The notes: generated by a model not told the origin, from the sequence alone. Shown: positions 35,395 to 47,081, counted from the first letter of the stretch. The stretch is DNA of 64,000 nucleotides from Tamarix chinensis (GCA_030549775.1 CM060178.1:73067152-73131151), one strand, 5' to 3'. Numbers and translations: made by a program.

Positions 35395-36160
35395 TACTAC
35401 CTTGGTTGATGGGTCCTGTGATGATCCACCGATGGTGGGGAGCAGACCTCTTGCAAGTTTAAGATCAGAGACTGTTTTGGGGTGGTAGGCCTGACTTGAG
35501 TGAGTAGGCAATCCGGAATTTGATCCATCGGGTTTTATATTGTTAAATGTATTTATATTTGGAATTTACAAGTGTTAATAAAAGTTTATGCGTACTCTGA
35601 TTTTATTGTATGATCTTTTGAATTCTTTTATGAATTGTTATTTTAAATCTTTTCTTTAGCCTTAGCACTTGGTATTGGAACGGTCGGAGAGAACTGGTCT
35701 GGTACTAAGTGTGGCGGTAACATTCCCAGAATTCACAGGTTTTAAGTATTCCTATTTTAATTGATTCCGCTTTTCAAAAAAAAAAGAGTAGCAAATTTTG
35801 GGGTGTTACATGTTATGTGACACTTGTGGAAGAGTGAACTAAAACTCAGATCTTCTTAGCGAGACTTGTCAGGTGCTGTTCTTTAGCACCTAGCTATACT
35901 TTGACCAATGTTGGCTCCATATTCCTAACTAAATAGGAATTCTTGACTCTAACCTCAGAGTCTTGTACTCACCCGAGCACGATCCTCCTATCTTTTCTGT
36001 GAATTCTCTCTTATCTTACTGGCTAGTCAGATTAGGCTTATTAGTTAGACTGGCTAGTTAGGTTCAGGTTACTGGTTAATCAGTTAATTTGGTAATCAGG
36101 ACTGGGAGTTAACAACCAGAGTCATACACCTACTTTACCAAGGAGGAGGTGAAGTAGAGG

Positions 36161-36830
36161 GAGAAGGAAGCCCTCATCCCTATCCACCTTCGACTGATTA
36201 GCTTCAATACCATCCCCACTCATAATATAACCTAGAAAGATCACCCTTTCCATCATGAAATCATACTTCTCTATCTTTCCATAGAGCTTCAACCCTCTGA
36301 ACTTATCAAATATCCTCTTTAAATGTTGTATGTACTTTAACTTGATCTTACTATATACCAAGATATTAAGGAGATAAATAACAACAAAGACCCCAAGAAA
36401 TGGTCTAAGTACCTCTGTCATCTGCCTCATAAGGGAACTTGGTGCATTACATAGTCTAAATGGCATCACCAACCACTTATACAACCTATAATTAGTCTTA
36501 AAATTTTTCTTCCACTCATCCCCTTTCTGTATCCTCATTTGATGATAATTGCTACTAAGATAAATATTCAAGATCACCTTCGCATCATGTAACTCATCTA
36601 ACATGTCATCCAGTCTCAGCATCGAAAATCTTTACTTGATTGTGATGTTGTTAATGGCTCTCTAATCAATATACATCGTCCACATACCATCCTTCTTAGG
36701 TACAAAGAAAGCTAGAACACCAAATGAACTCATACTTTCCCGAATATAACTACGGTCTAACAACTCTTGCACTTATTTTTATAACTCCTTAACCTTCTTT
36801 GGATTACATCTATAAGATGGTTTGTTTGGT
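36161..36830 (-). pseudogene. element B reverse transcriptase, catalytic site lost
   Basis: On the minus strand an open frame of 166 codons reads LRLDDMLDELHDAKV, YHQMRIQKGDEWKKNFKTNY, WLVMPFRLCNAPSSLMRQM and VLRPFLGVFVVIYLLNILVY. The last block should be VVVYFDDILIY; both catalytic Asp residues are replaced (Leu-Asn). LKLYGKIEKYDFMMERVIFL and GYIMSGDGIEANQSKV follow. Upstream, the blocks around 36650-36830 (INNIT, KDGMW, PNKPSYRCNPKE) are visible in broken frames. The wording resembles the CRM/Galadriel chromoviruses and is shared with element C. Confidence 0.88.
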
Positions 36831-37610
36831 AATGGGACTCCTCGCATAAGATCAATAGCATGCTTAATACCTCTCAAACGTGGTAACCCACTAGGCAACT
36901 CTTTCAAAAACACATTGGCATACTCTTTCAATAATTATTGTAATTTCGAAACCATATTAGCATTTTTCCCTCATTGGATCTCTTTTACCACTAAAGCATT
37001 GCATATCTCCTCATCTATGATGGATTCACTCATCTCACTTATATTAAGGATCAACATCTCTATGCCACTCTTCTTTTTTCCCTTTTTACACTCGATCTTT
37101 TTTTTCATTCCTCAAAACCTAATCCTCCCCATCTAGATTAGGTTTTGGCCTAAGCTTCTTTTGGTCCTTATACACTACATACTCATTAAGGACCCCGTCA
37201 TGCATAATCTTCCTATTAAATTACCATAACCTCCCGAAAAAAATGTGACAAGCATCTATAGGGAGAATATCACATAAATATCATCAAAATAATTTTCAAT
37301 CTTAAAAGAGATGAGAGTTTGTTTAGTTAACCTTATGCCTTTATCTTCGTTGAGACATTGGAGTGAACATGGTCTTAGATGACCCTTGGTCTCCAAGCTG
37401 AGCTTTTTCACTATATTCTCACTAACAACATTAGTTCATGAGCAACTATCAAATATGACTTCACACACTTTATCACAAATTTTACATTTGGCCTTGAAAA
37501 TCTTCTCTCACTGAGTAAGTAAAGGTTGTGGTTGTAATTGAAGCACCCTTTGTAACACATAACAATCCAATTAACCTTCTTCCAAAGCATCCTCCCGAAT
37601 ATCACTCTCC
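36831..37610 (-). pseudogene. element B protease and protease-RT linker
   Basis: The protease reads KVCEVIFDSCS then a stop and TNVVSENIVKKLSLETKGH, at about 37370-37470. The usual DSGS motif has become DSCS, so the flexible Gly is lost. Downstream in the linker, HDGVLNEYVVYKDQ (about 37170-37210) matches the HDGVTNEYVVKKEQ block of element C, and the segment near 36830-36900 gives the LPSGLPRLRGIKHAID-like block. Stops interrupt at several points. Confidence 0.8.
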
Positions 37611-38662
37611 TTTTCTAGGTCTTCATTAAATTCTTCATTCTCTTCATAAGCCTCCTTATTTTCTATCTCCTTCAATGTCAATATCCTTTGGTTTGGACAA
37701 TCCCGAGAAAAGTAGCCATATCCTCTACACTTAAATCATTTATTGTTTATCTTATCAACTACTTGAACCTTTCCCTTTTCTACACGAGTGAACTTCTTAT
37801 CATGGTCTTGACTTGTAGCTTCAGAAATTGGTGGCTTTGACACACCCTTGAAAGTTAAACCATACGGAGAATTGGTTGACTTACTTGGTAGCTTGGTCCT
37901 CTTCAACTATTTCTCAAACTTGATGGCTAATTTGGTTAGGTCTTCAAACACTTCATATGGGTACACCTCTACCTTCTCTTAAGGATTAATTTTTAAATTG
38001 ATGAATCATACACACCTTTGTTTTTCTCATTCTTAGACATTACATATTAGAGCTATCCTTTTGAAATCCCAAATATATTCTTCAACTCCAAGTAACCCTT
38101 GCCTCAATGTAGTCATTTTTATAAAATTTTATTGCTTGTATTCCCGAGGCACAAAATTATTCTTCAAATGTTTCTTTAATTTCTCTTATGCCCTAACCTT
38201 CAATTTTCCTTCTCTTTTCTGTCTCCTTGTTAAATTATCATACCCTACTCTATCAAACTATTTAAAATTTAATATTGCTATTCAGCACCATTTCTCATCA
38301 TTAATTTCCTTATATTGAAAAATAAACTCAACGATTTACAACCATTCAAGAAAAAATTCTAGGTTGAGATTACCTTCAAAGTAGGGAATATCAAGGGATA
38401 TTCCTTTTTCCACAGCATCATAAGTTCTCCTCAAAGTGTCATGTGCCCTCACATAATTTCCCATACTCTCTTATTCTTCTTCCACCTGGTTTAGCGCCCT
38501 TCTCACATACCCTTCCTCGACTTATTCCCTTCAGTTCTGTAATTTCACATAGGACTCATGGGCTTGGGAAGATTCTATTCTTCCCATCTACAATTTAACC
38601 TCCTTGATTTCATCCATCAAGTTCTTGAGAAAATCTCTGAAGTCTTCTTCTTGGTTCTTCAT
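37611..38662 (-). pseudogene. gag: element B gag
   Basis: The probable start is the ATG at 38660-38662 (MKNQEEDFRDFLKNLMDEIK), with a TAG stop about 26 codons later. Capsid wording follows: GISLDIPYFEGNLNLEFFLE (about 38350-38420), IFQYKEINDEKW and FKRIALICNV. The nucleocapsid remnant near 37690-37740 reads CRGYGYFSRDCPNQ, a zinc knuckle with damaged ligands. The frame is split by several stops and shifts. Confidence 0.8.
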
Positions 38663-38845
38663 CCTTCTCCTTATCAACCAATTATTACCCTTCCAAACAA
38701 GCCTTTAAATGCTCAGCCCATTTGTATTTTCTTGAGGAATTGTTGGAGATTCTTGAAGATAATACACTTTATTGATTAATCTTGATGAATATCAAAGAAC
38801 ATTGAAATAAAGAGTGAATCTTGATTGTAATTCCACCAACCTAGG

Positions 38846-38857
38846 GCTTTAATACCA
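38846..38857 (-). promoter_or_regulatory. primer binding site, initiator Met tRNA type (element B)
   Basis: The minus strand reads TGGTATTAAAGC, two bases from the consensus TGGTATCAGAGC. Four bases separate it from the LTR edge at 38862. Confidence 0.82.
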
Positions 38858-38861
38858 AAAT

Positions 38862-39893
38862 TAATGTGTGTGGGAGGGTGTAATATTAAATTATGTGGAT
38901 CTAATGGTTCGAGTGGAGTTTGAATGAGATAATAAAGGCTCAGTGAAGGTGAGTTCAAATATTAAAGGTTCAAAAGAGATACAAATAAGATGATAGTGGT
39001 TTGAATTATGATAAAAAAATGATGATGGTGATTCATTGATGGTGATGATGATTCGATGGTGATGAATTAATGATGAAGGTGATTTGAATATGATGAGATG
39101 ATGATTATGAGGATTTAAAAGTTAGTGTTTCGATGATGGTTAGATTTGTGGTTTAGGGTTAGGGTTAGGTTCAAAGAAAAGGAAATAAGGTGGTTTTAGT
39201 TTGGTATGGATGGTTAGGGTTTTGAATGAATGTTTTAGGGTTTTGGTTTTAGTATACTAATTTAGGTTTGTTTTAGCCAAAAGATAGAATAGGAATTTGA
39301 TGGCAATCAAGGAAGGAAAATATGGATTAAGAATAGTAGAAAAGATATGGATTAATTTCTAGTTTATATAGATGAAGAGATTAAAACTTTGAAGCTAAAT
39401 TATTCACACAAATTCGATTTGCTTGAGCTTGAACTCACATAGAATTCAATCAATGTTGATCTTCAACTTTAGTTCTTCATTAAATAATCATAATTTATGC
39501 CATATGCTTGAAATTTATTAATAATGTAACTTTTCTACCATTAGTTAATGCATATTCCAAAAGATTCCAAGCTAAAAGATATTATGCTACTATTATGCTA
39601 ACTTAATGCTACTTTATTCTAACTTTATACTAAATTTATTCTTTTACTTTATTACTTAATTAATAAATTAGCTAAATAACTTAATAGTTCTCGATATTCC
39701 TACCAACATCCTTCTTATGCACATGGTCCTTGCATGCCATGCATATGCACGTAGACATTTAATTCTTTGTTCGTTACATTTCGAGCAACTTAACCATCTA
39801 TTGTCAACAAATTTGTGGGAAACACTTTTCAAATGAAGAATAATTGGTTTTATAATTATGAAAGCTAATTTTTGAGTATTTTCTCCTCCATCA
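38862..39893 (-). repeat. 5' LTR of element B
   Basis: It pairs with 14866-15895. The left terminus reads TAATGTGTG (TG changed to TA) and the right terminus CCATCA, followed by CTAGC, the near-match of the left target pentamer. Confidence 0.85.
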
Positions 39894-39898
39894 CTAGC

Positions 39899-40259
39899 GG
39901 TCTTCTAGAGGCTGTTGTAGAAAGGAAAAAAGAAGTACTTCTAAAAACACACACCACCCCACAACAAAAATAAAAATAAGAAAAATTTGAAAAAAAAAAA
40001 CCCTAAAAATATGGTGAGAAGTTACAGTGGTGGGGGAACTGGTAGCAATAGAGGTGGTTAAAAATTTACCATAAAAAACTAAGAAAAAAAAACTAAATAC
40101 TACAAACACTTTGTAAAAATGATTAATTCACAAAAAAAAAACATGAATGACAAGAATTTTGAGAAAGAATTCCAAGAGAGATAGCTAGAGTCAAGATAGA
40201 GAAGAGAGAAACTAGGAAAAGAAATATGGTGAAGGTGGAGGGGAAAAGAGCTCAGTCCA
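39899..40259. other. purine-rich unassigned sequence
   Basis: Nothing is recognised. A/G-rich stretches and an ATGGTGAGAAG context near 40011 could suggest a gene fragment, but no frame extends. It may be the continuation of the target into which B inserted. Confidence 0.4.
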
Positions 40260-40733
40260 TCTTTTTAATGGGGTTTATAGCAATGAAAATTGTTGTCAAT
40301 ATAATGGGTTTCAGCTACAAAAAAAAATTAGGGTTCTCATAGCATGTGACATATGTCATCACTATAAATTCCATTAACTGAATTAAATTTTCTAGAAAAA
40401 TGAATCCCTAAATTTTTTAGCAAAACTTATCATGGTAATTGAGAGCTATAGTGATGAAATTTTTCATCGCTAGAAACCTTTTTGGGAAATAAATTTTTTG
40501 ATGAATTTTTTTGGGGGGGGGGCTTAATTATAACTATGATAATATCGTCGCAAAAAACTTACAATGACAACAAATTTCCTCCAATTATTTAGCATCGCTG
40601 CTATATTTGTAACTATAACTTGTTTTTACTACATTTCTTTTATGGTGATGATAGTTTTTTGTCACTATAGATTTCATCGCTATATGCCCATTAGCTTTTA
40701 GTGATAATTGTTATTCTTTGGAATATATTAGTG
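40260..40733 (-). mobile_element. possible CACTA transposon end
   Basis: On the minus strand the sequence starts CACTAATATATTCC at 40733. Just inside it carries repeated subterminal words such as TCATCGCTA, GTGATGAAA, ATCGTCGCAAA and TCACTA in both orientations (40330-40710). This layout is typical of CACTA elements. The matching second terminus and a 3-bp target duplication were not found, so only one end may be present. Confidence 0.4.
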
Positions 40734-43700
40734 TGGTCGAGTATGATTAACATTAGATAGATTTCATAATTACAAGATTTAATAGAGGAAATGAATCAAA
40801 CATAATTGTAGAAATAAAAAATCTTTATTATGTGTAGAATCAATAATTATAATGATAATTAGTGTACAATCCTCACAACTTACTCAATAAAGTAAGTTTT
40901 CTCTCTTAGGGTTCTAATAATATAATAGAAAGTATGGGAAATTTTGTATAGAGTAGATAATATACATTCACAACTTATTTATACTAGTATGGAATGTAAC
41001 TAATAACTTTGAGGCAGAGGAAAACACTATAAAAATCATTGTCTATATTAAGAAACACAAGGCCCCTTTGTTATTCTCTTCATTCTTTTGTTTCATCTAG
41101 TTTATCCAAAATAAAACACTTGTTAGAGACTACACGACCCATGTAGTTAAATATGTCTTCTCATGTTCACTCTTTGGAAATTCTTTAAAAATAAACATAT
41201 ATGGAAGCACATATATAGTTTTTTCAATAAAGATAGAGGTATATAGTTGTTCCAATAAAAATAATAATTGGGATGAAAAAAAGATGGAATAAATAGATGG
41301 CAATTAGATAGTTATAAGCATGATATATAGTGTGAATACAATGATTTAAGATATGGGCAATGGTTGTAAAATAAAGACATTGTTTATAGCTTATCAGGAT
41401 TTTCTTTTCCAATTTATTTCAAGGGTACAGACCATGGTTTTAGGTTTCAACTACTATCTATACTATAGCATTATTATTTTTTCAAATTTTCTCCTATTTA
41501 TATATTAGTAGGAATTTTTTTCCTTTATACATTGTTCAATTTTAATCTAGGAAATTTTTTTAATTCTTAAATTTGTATGAACACACACAAAAACCTAGGG
41601 GCGTTTTTCAATTTAATGATTTCTTGTCTATACTTCTTCCCCAAAACCTTTTACAGTTGTTGCTTCCTCCACCTCCTTAGCCACTGCCACACATCCTTCT
41701 TTTTCTTCTCTCTTTCTTTATTATTTTATTAATAAATGTGCAATATTTCTCTAATATTATAATTTTTTCCTCACTTTCACATGAATGCACATAATGTGAA
41801 TGTGATTCCTCAAATTTATATATATCATTAAAAGTTTTTGGTATTATTATTTTACCCTTTAAAATAAGGAGTTTATGTTTTGAATTCTTAAAACCTAATC
41901 TAATAGTACAACATGTCTGCATGTGTAATTTCATAAAAGCACCATATTCTCTGATAAGAAAGTAAGGTCATATGAGTTAGATGTATTTATAATAGTCAAG
42001 TATTATAGATGAATAGAATGTCATGCTAGCGGAATGTATATATATAAGGTTCTTTTATTATAGTTCGATAGAATACTATAATAGTGATATATATTTATAG
42101 GATTATTAAAGTGACTTAGATAAATGATGTATGTCATGGCTGTTGAAATAATATGTTATTTGTGAATGATACATATTTGTGAATTTTTTTTTTGTTAAAA
42201 TTATGTTAGTATGTTAAAATTTTAATCAACCCCCAACTAATCTAAGTAGATTTTGATTTAGTTACTTTTCATTTTCTCTAATCTTTTATGCTAATATGTT
42301 ATAATATTTATCTAATGTAGTTTACATTTGGTAGCTTACCATGATACAAAATGGACCATTTGTTTATATCGAGCTACTGATCATAACAACGGTAAAGAAA
42401 CTTGCTCAACCAACACTGCCTTTATTATCATTTCATATTCCAATCTATATTCTCACACTAATTCATTAAGAGGACTAATTTTATAGGACTTTTATCATTC
42501 AACACCGTTGTTTGTAGGAACTAAAGATTCATTAGCCTTAGTAAGCTAGATCCTTGAGTTGGAAGAAGGTCTTTAAGGCATTCGAGTTTCCACTTGAGAA
42601 TATGTTGAAGGTTATGGTATTCAACATTTTGATGATGAAAATATTCAAGAAGGGTGATTGAATTGAGTGCTCAGAATTTTATATCTTTTTCAAAACAAAT
42701 GAAGATATGAATAAAAATTTCTTTAATGAATGAGGATATTTAATATCAAAGTTCCTTGGAATTGTTCTTGTCTTGATTTGTGTGTAGCATTCTTCTATTT
42801 CTAAAATTTTGAGATGTAACATAATATAGGATAGGCTAAGCTATGGTGTAAGTTTTTAAGGCTTTTTGTAAGAAAATAATTATGAAAAAGTATGACAAGA
42901 AAAAAAAAAGAAATAGAAGAAGGAGAAGAAGAAGAAGAAGAAGAAGAAGAAGAAGAAGAAGAAGAAGCAGCTACCAAATTTGGGTAGAGGAAGAGGGGTT
43001 TGATTTTAGTCAATGAAGATTAGAGAGAAAAGTTAGAAGTAATAAAATTGTTTAAAGAAAGTAGAACAAAATATAAAACACCGTAAAATCTTATTACTAG
43101 AGTGTGGGACAAAAATTTTGTACCATTAAAATATTTTTCCAAAATTTAAAATGAATTTGAATAACAAAAATATCATTTAAAAGAGTTTTATTAGGTAAAA
43201 TAGTGATTGCACTCCAAACATTATGAAAGTTTAAGGAAACGATAAAAAATAATATTTCAAATTATAGATTTTCATTAATTTCCTATGAAAGAATATACAT
43301 AAAATGTAGTATTGAATGTGGAATATCAAGTATTTAAGGAATTTCTAAAATATATATCAAAAATATGTAAAAATTAATTGAACTTTTCATTACATAATTT
43401 TAAATCATTTATAACTCAACTTTATATATTTTTTTTAAATTTTTCATAAATATATAATTCCTTTTAATAACTTCAAATGCCTAGATAATGGTGTTAAAGT
43501 TAAAATTAGCAATAGTGAAAGTAATTAGAAATTAAATAAAATTTCCTGATCTATATAATAAAAAAATTAGAGATTTAATATGTCATTAAGAAATATTCTA
43601 GAAGAATTATTATATGACCATGCGAATATAAATAGTAAATAGCAAAAAATGTGTGTCTAAATAAAAAAAACTTATTATTATAATCACTTGTGTTGCCTTA

Positions 43701-43758
43701 AAAACAATTATACAACATAAAATAATATTTCAAGGTGAAATAAACTTAGAAGTAATAT
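40734..43758. other. AT-rich sequence, no gene recognised
   Basis: The short frames at 41224-41412, 41677-41934 and 42801-43013 carry no domain signal. The last is the antisense of a GAA microsatellite. A 10-base G run lies near 40507, just to the left of this stretch. Confidence 0.5.
42924..42967. repeat. (GAA)n microsatellite
   Basis: About 15 GAA units inside a longer purine-rich stretch (42895-42970). Confidence 0.95.
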
Positions 43759-44581
43759 TGATGTGAATCAAAGGGGAGGGAAGGAAGCAGGATCTAATAC
43801 CAATGGATAGCTGCATTGGTGGTATGAGATTACAAGACTCACATCGGTTTAGGAGATTAAACTTAATGAAAGTTTTAGGTTGGAAGCTTGAGTTGAGTTT
43901 GAATGTTGAAGTTACATTCAACTTTGAACAAAGAATGTGAAAGAAATGCCCGACACTTATGGATATCTACTACTCCAAAGGAGAGACAAACAATTTCTTA
44001 ACTTGGTAATTTTTATTCAAATGATCTCCTTCTCCTAACTTATGCATGTACAAGGGTATATATAGGGAGGGAGGGTAGCAGGCATAATCAAGGGTTAAAC
44101 CAGCAAGTTCTTCTTTTAATTCAAGCTAAATTGTTCTAGTAGAATTATGCCCATATAATGCCTAATCTTAATCACAATGTCATTGTCTAAATAATATTAA
44201 TGAGTAACATTACAAATCCACAGAATCAACTATGATACATATATGATATTACATCAAACCCTAGCTTACATAAAATACACTTAGGGTTTACTACAAGTTT
44301 AATAAAACTAATGATAATCATCACCATATCTTTTTGTAGTGTCATTCCATGTATGCCATATCTTGTATTCTCTTAAAGTTTGTACACTTTAAGGTATGTT
44401 AACATCTTCTCCTTGCAAATATGTAACAAACCTGCAAGAATATGTCGAATTATTTTCAATACCAAGCATAGACATATTATGAAGAACATTTAATATGATT
44501 GGATCCAATATTAAGAAAGCTAATTCTTCCTTACCTTGAGAATCAATAGGAATATGAGAATCATTAGATGCTCCTACATCA
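43759..44581 (-). repeat. 3' LTR of element C
   Basis: This 823-bp LTR pairs with 49608-50411. The opening 'tgatgtgaatcaaagg' and the terminal GCTCCTACATCA are identical in both. Its right 190 bases carry the pol tail on the minus strand. Confidence 0.92.
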
Positions 44582-45740
44582 TTTTCCTCAAGTTGAGAAG
44601 AATTTGCCTTCAAATATTCATCAGTATAATAAGGAGATAAATCACCAACATTAAAAGTTCTTGAAATTCCACCATAATGGTTTGGAAGTTCAAGTTCATA
44701 AGTATTATCCTAAAAATTTCTAAGTAATTCAAATGGTCCATCAGCTCTTGGCATTAGCTTATTTTTATGTAAATTAGGAAGTCTTTCTTTACGCAAATAT
44801 AACCAAACTAAGCCACTAAAAGAAAACACATGAGAGTTTCCATTCTTATTTGCTTGAATTTTATACTTGGCATTAGCTTTTTCAATGTTATTTTTTATTT
44901 TCTCATGAAGCTGTTGAAAAAAATTTCACTCTATCTTTGGCTTCATAATTTTGTAATTCACCTCTTTTCAAATGAATCATATTAGTAGGCATGTGTGGGT
45001 TCACTCCATACACCACCTCTAACAAACTAGTTTTAGTAGTACTAGATGGATTACGATTATAAGGAAACTCTGCATGAGCTAACTTAACATCCCAATCTTT
45101 AGTACTTTTATTAACTAAACATCTTAATAATGTACCAAGAGTTCTGTTAGTTACCTCAGTTTAACCGTTAGTTTTGGATGATGTAAAGTGCTAAATAACA
45201 ATTTAGTACCAAGCATATGCCATAAAGTTTTCTAAAAATAACTCATAAACTTGACATCCTGATCTAAAACTATGCTTTTAGGCACACCATAAAGTTTAAC
45301 AGCCTCTCTAAAATACAAGTAAGCAACATGCGTGGCATCATTGATTTTATTACATGGAATAAAATGAGACATTTTAGAAAATCTATCTACTAGCACAAAA
45401 AATAGAATCTTTACCATGTTTTGTCTTAGGTGACCCTAGGATAAAGTCCATACTAATTCCTTCCCATGGTTTATTAGGAACGGGTGAAGGTGTGTATAAG
45501 CCTTTATGAAAGTAATTCTTACATTTTTGACATGTAGAAAATCTATTTATCATGGCTTGCATATGTTTAACCATTTGTGGCTAATAGAAATTTTCTTACA
45601 ATAGTTCCATAGTCTTTTGTATACCAAAATATCCCACAATGCTACCTTCATGTATTTCTTTGATCAGAAAGTCTTGAATACTAGATCTTGAAATACAAAT
45701 TTTATTTAGTCTAAATAAAAATCTATCTTGTATGAAATAA
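44389..45740 (-). pseudogene. element C integrase with LTR-encoded tail
   Basis: The zinc-binding part (45560-45700) reads HEGSIVGYFGIQKTMELL, with Tyr where the second His is usual, and FSTCQKCKNYFHKGLY keeps the Cys pair. The core starts [17 protein letters not shown] with the catalytic Asp kept. A frame break follows before [20 protein letters not shown], and [18 protein letters not shown] holds the second Asp (45232-45417). The C-terminal frame (44389-44613) reads MKANSSQLEENDVGASNDSH. It crosses the LTR border at 44581 and continues ~55 codons into the LTR (KEELAFLILDPIIL). Element B has the same overrun with similar residues. Confidence 0.85.
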
Positions 45741-46350
45741 TTTCCATGGTATTCACTTTCTTTACATGCACTAAGTATGTCCTTAAAATCTTAATCTTTA
45801 GGATATAAGTCTTTTAACATTTCAAAACCTAAGATTTTTACATCCATCATAACAAGTAATATAGAACTACGAGAAAGAGCATCAATGAGTAAATTTTCTT
45901 TTCCATCTAAATGTTCGACAAAGAACACAAAGGATTATAAGAAACTTACCCACTTTGCATGTCTCATATTAACTTTCTTTTGACTATGTAAGTATTTTAA
46001 ACTTTCTTGATCCGAATGTAATACAAAGGGTTTTGGTCTCAGATAATGACTCCATTTCTTTAGATTCCGTATGATGGAAAATAATTCCTTGTCATAATTT
46101 GAATATTTAAGTTTGGCTCCATTCAACCTTTTAAAGAAGAATGCGATAAGTTTATTTTCCTAGGAAAGTACTCCTCCTATTCCAACTCCACTAGCATTAC
46201 AAGTTACTTTGAAAAGAAGATTAAAGTTGGTTACAGATAGAATAAGGGATTACAAAGTTTAGTTTTGAGGGTTTCAAAGGCTTGAGTAGCTTCTTGTTCC
46301 CAATAAAATTCACCCTTTTTCATGAGTTGAGTAATAGGTGTAGCTATAGT
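45741..46350 (-). pseudogene. element C RNase H
   Basis: The minus strand gives KKGEFYWEQEATQAFETLKT-like wording near 46270-46330, then MNGAKLKYSNYDKELFSIIR, HYLRPKPFVLHSDQESLKYL and HSQKKVNMRHAKWVSFL (45935-46126). The spacer NLLIDALSRSSILLVMMDVK is visible near 45840-45900. The order and the retained Asp in HSDQES are standard. Stops separate the blocks. Confidence 0.82.
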
Positions 46351-47081
46351 AGAAAAATCATTAAATAATGTTCTATAGAAACTAGCTAATCCATAAAAAC
46401 GTCTAACATCATAAACATTTTTAGGGATAGGCCATTCTTTTATAGCTCTAATCTTATTTGGATCTACTTTAATACCCTTTCCAATAATAATATATCCTAG
46501 AAAACTACACTTGGAAGCATAAAATTACATTTCTCAAGTTTTCCAGATAGTTTAGCTTCCTTAGATTATCAAACAATTTCCTCAAATACACTAGGTGATC
46601 ATAACCATTTTTGCTATACACAAGAATATCATACAACTATACAATAATGAAGTCACCAAGGAAAGGTTGGAGAACTTTATTCATAAGTCTCATAAATAAG
46701 CTAATTGCATTACATAACCCAAAAGGTATAACCATCCACTCATAGAGACCATATTTAGTTTTAAAAGCAATTATTCATTTCTCTCCATCTCTAATCCTTA
46801 ATTGATGATAACCACTTCTGAAATCAATTTTGGAAAATACTTGTGCACCACAAAGTTCATCAAGCATATCATCTATCCTAGGAATAGGAAAACTATATTT
46901 GATAGTAATGTTATTCACTGCCCTAGAATTTATACACATACGCCAAGTACCTTCCTTTTTTAAGCACTAGTAAAGCAAGAACACTATAAGAACTCATACT
47001 TTCTCTCACAAATCCTTTATCTATAAGATCCTGAATTTGTTTCTATAATTCCTTAGATTCCTCTGGGTTAGATCTATAAGT
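46351..47081 (-). pseudogene. element C reverse transcriptase, catalytic Asp lost
   Basis: On the minus strand [72 protein letters not shown] and [18 protein letters not shown] are legible, followed by a stop and LYDILVYSKN (46605-46650). The catalytic YFDD block has become stop-LYD, so the first Asp is gone. Compared with B, more of the upstream RT is intact in wording, but it is broken by more stops downstream. Confidence 0.85.

Larger units (their letters stand above)
31497..35810 (+). mobile_element. solo LTR D, same family as element A, opposite orientation
   Basis: This complete 4314-bp LTR runs from TGAAATGCCCCG to GGGGTGTTACA and is flanked on both sides by TGTTA (31492-31496 and 35811-35815). 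No internal sequence is present, so it is the product of recombination between the two LTRs of a once full element. Shared blocks with LTR A include the pyrimidine/purine tract, the AAGACCGGTGTCGTTTTAGG block (33035-33055), the GATCCACCGG module array and the TCAGTAC dyad. It differs in carrying a 105-bp tandem repeat (33337-34050) where A has a CAAACCCTA minisatellite. Confidence 0.93.
31321..36160. other. unassigned ~520-bp insert in element B, split by solo LTR D
   Basis: The gypsy sequence of B is interrupted between reverse transcriptase (ends near 36160) and RNase H (begins near 31320). After subtracting solo LTR D, about 170 bases on the left (31321-31491) and 345 on the right (35816-36160) remain. 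They do not read as gypsy protein and contain short direct repeats such as ACTGGCTAGT/TTAGTTAGACTGGCTAG near 36020-36060. It may be a further small insertion. I could not identify ends or a target duplication. Confidence 0.5.
14866..39893 (-). mobile_element. element B: Ty3/gypsy retrotransposon split by two later insertions
   Basis: Two LTRs of about 1.03 kb (14866-15895 and 38862-39893) flank minus-strand gag-pol remains in the order gag, protease, reverse transcriptase, RNase H, integrase. The flanking pentamers are CTAGT (14861-14865) and CTAGC (39894-39898), a target duplication with one later change. The body is opened by element A (16789-30363) within the integrase and by solo LTR D (31497-35810) between reverse transcriptase and RNase H. 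Without these the element would be roughly 7 kb. The LTRs differ at about 19 of 145 positions in a stretch aligned by eye, so B is clearly older than A. Domain wording fits the CRM/Galadriel side of the chromoviruses; the exact clade is not certain. Confidence 0.85.

Noticed and set aside
39892..39900. CACTAGCGG as a possible CACTA transposon start
   Set aside because: It overlaps the right LTR edge and target duplication of element B, and the 3-bp flanks do not match those at 40733.
42801..43013. Frame encoding a run of serines
   Set aside because: It is the antisense of the (GAA)n microsatellite and has no conserved flanks.
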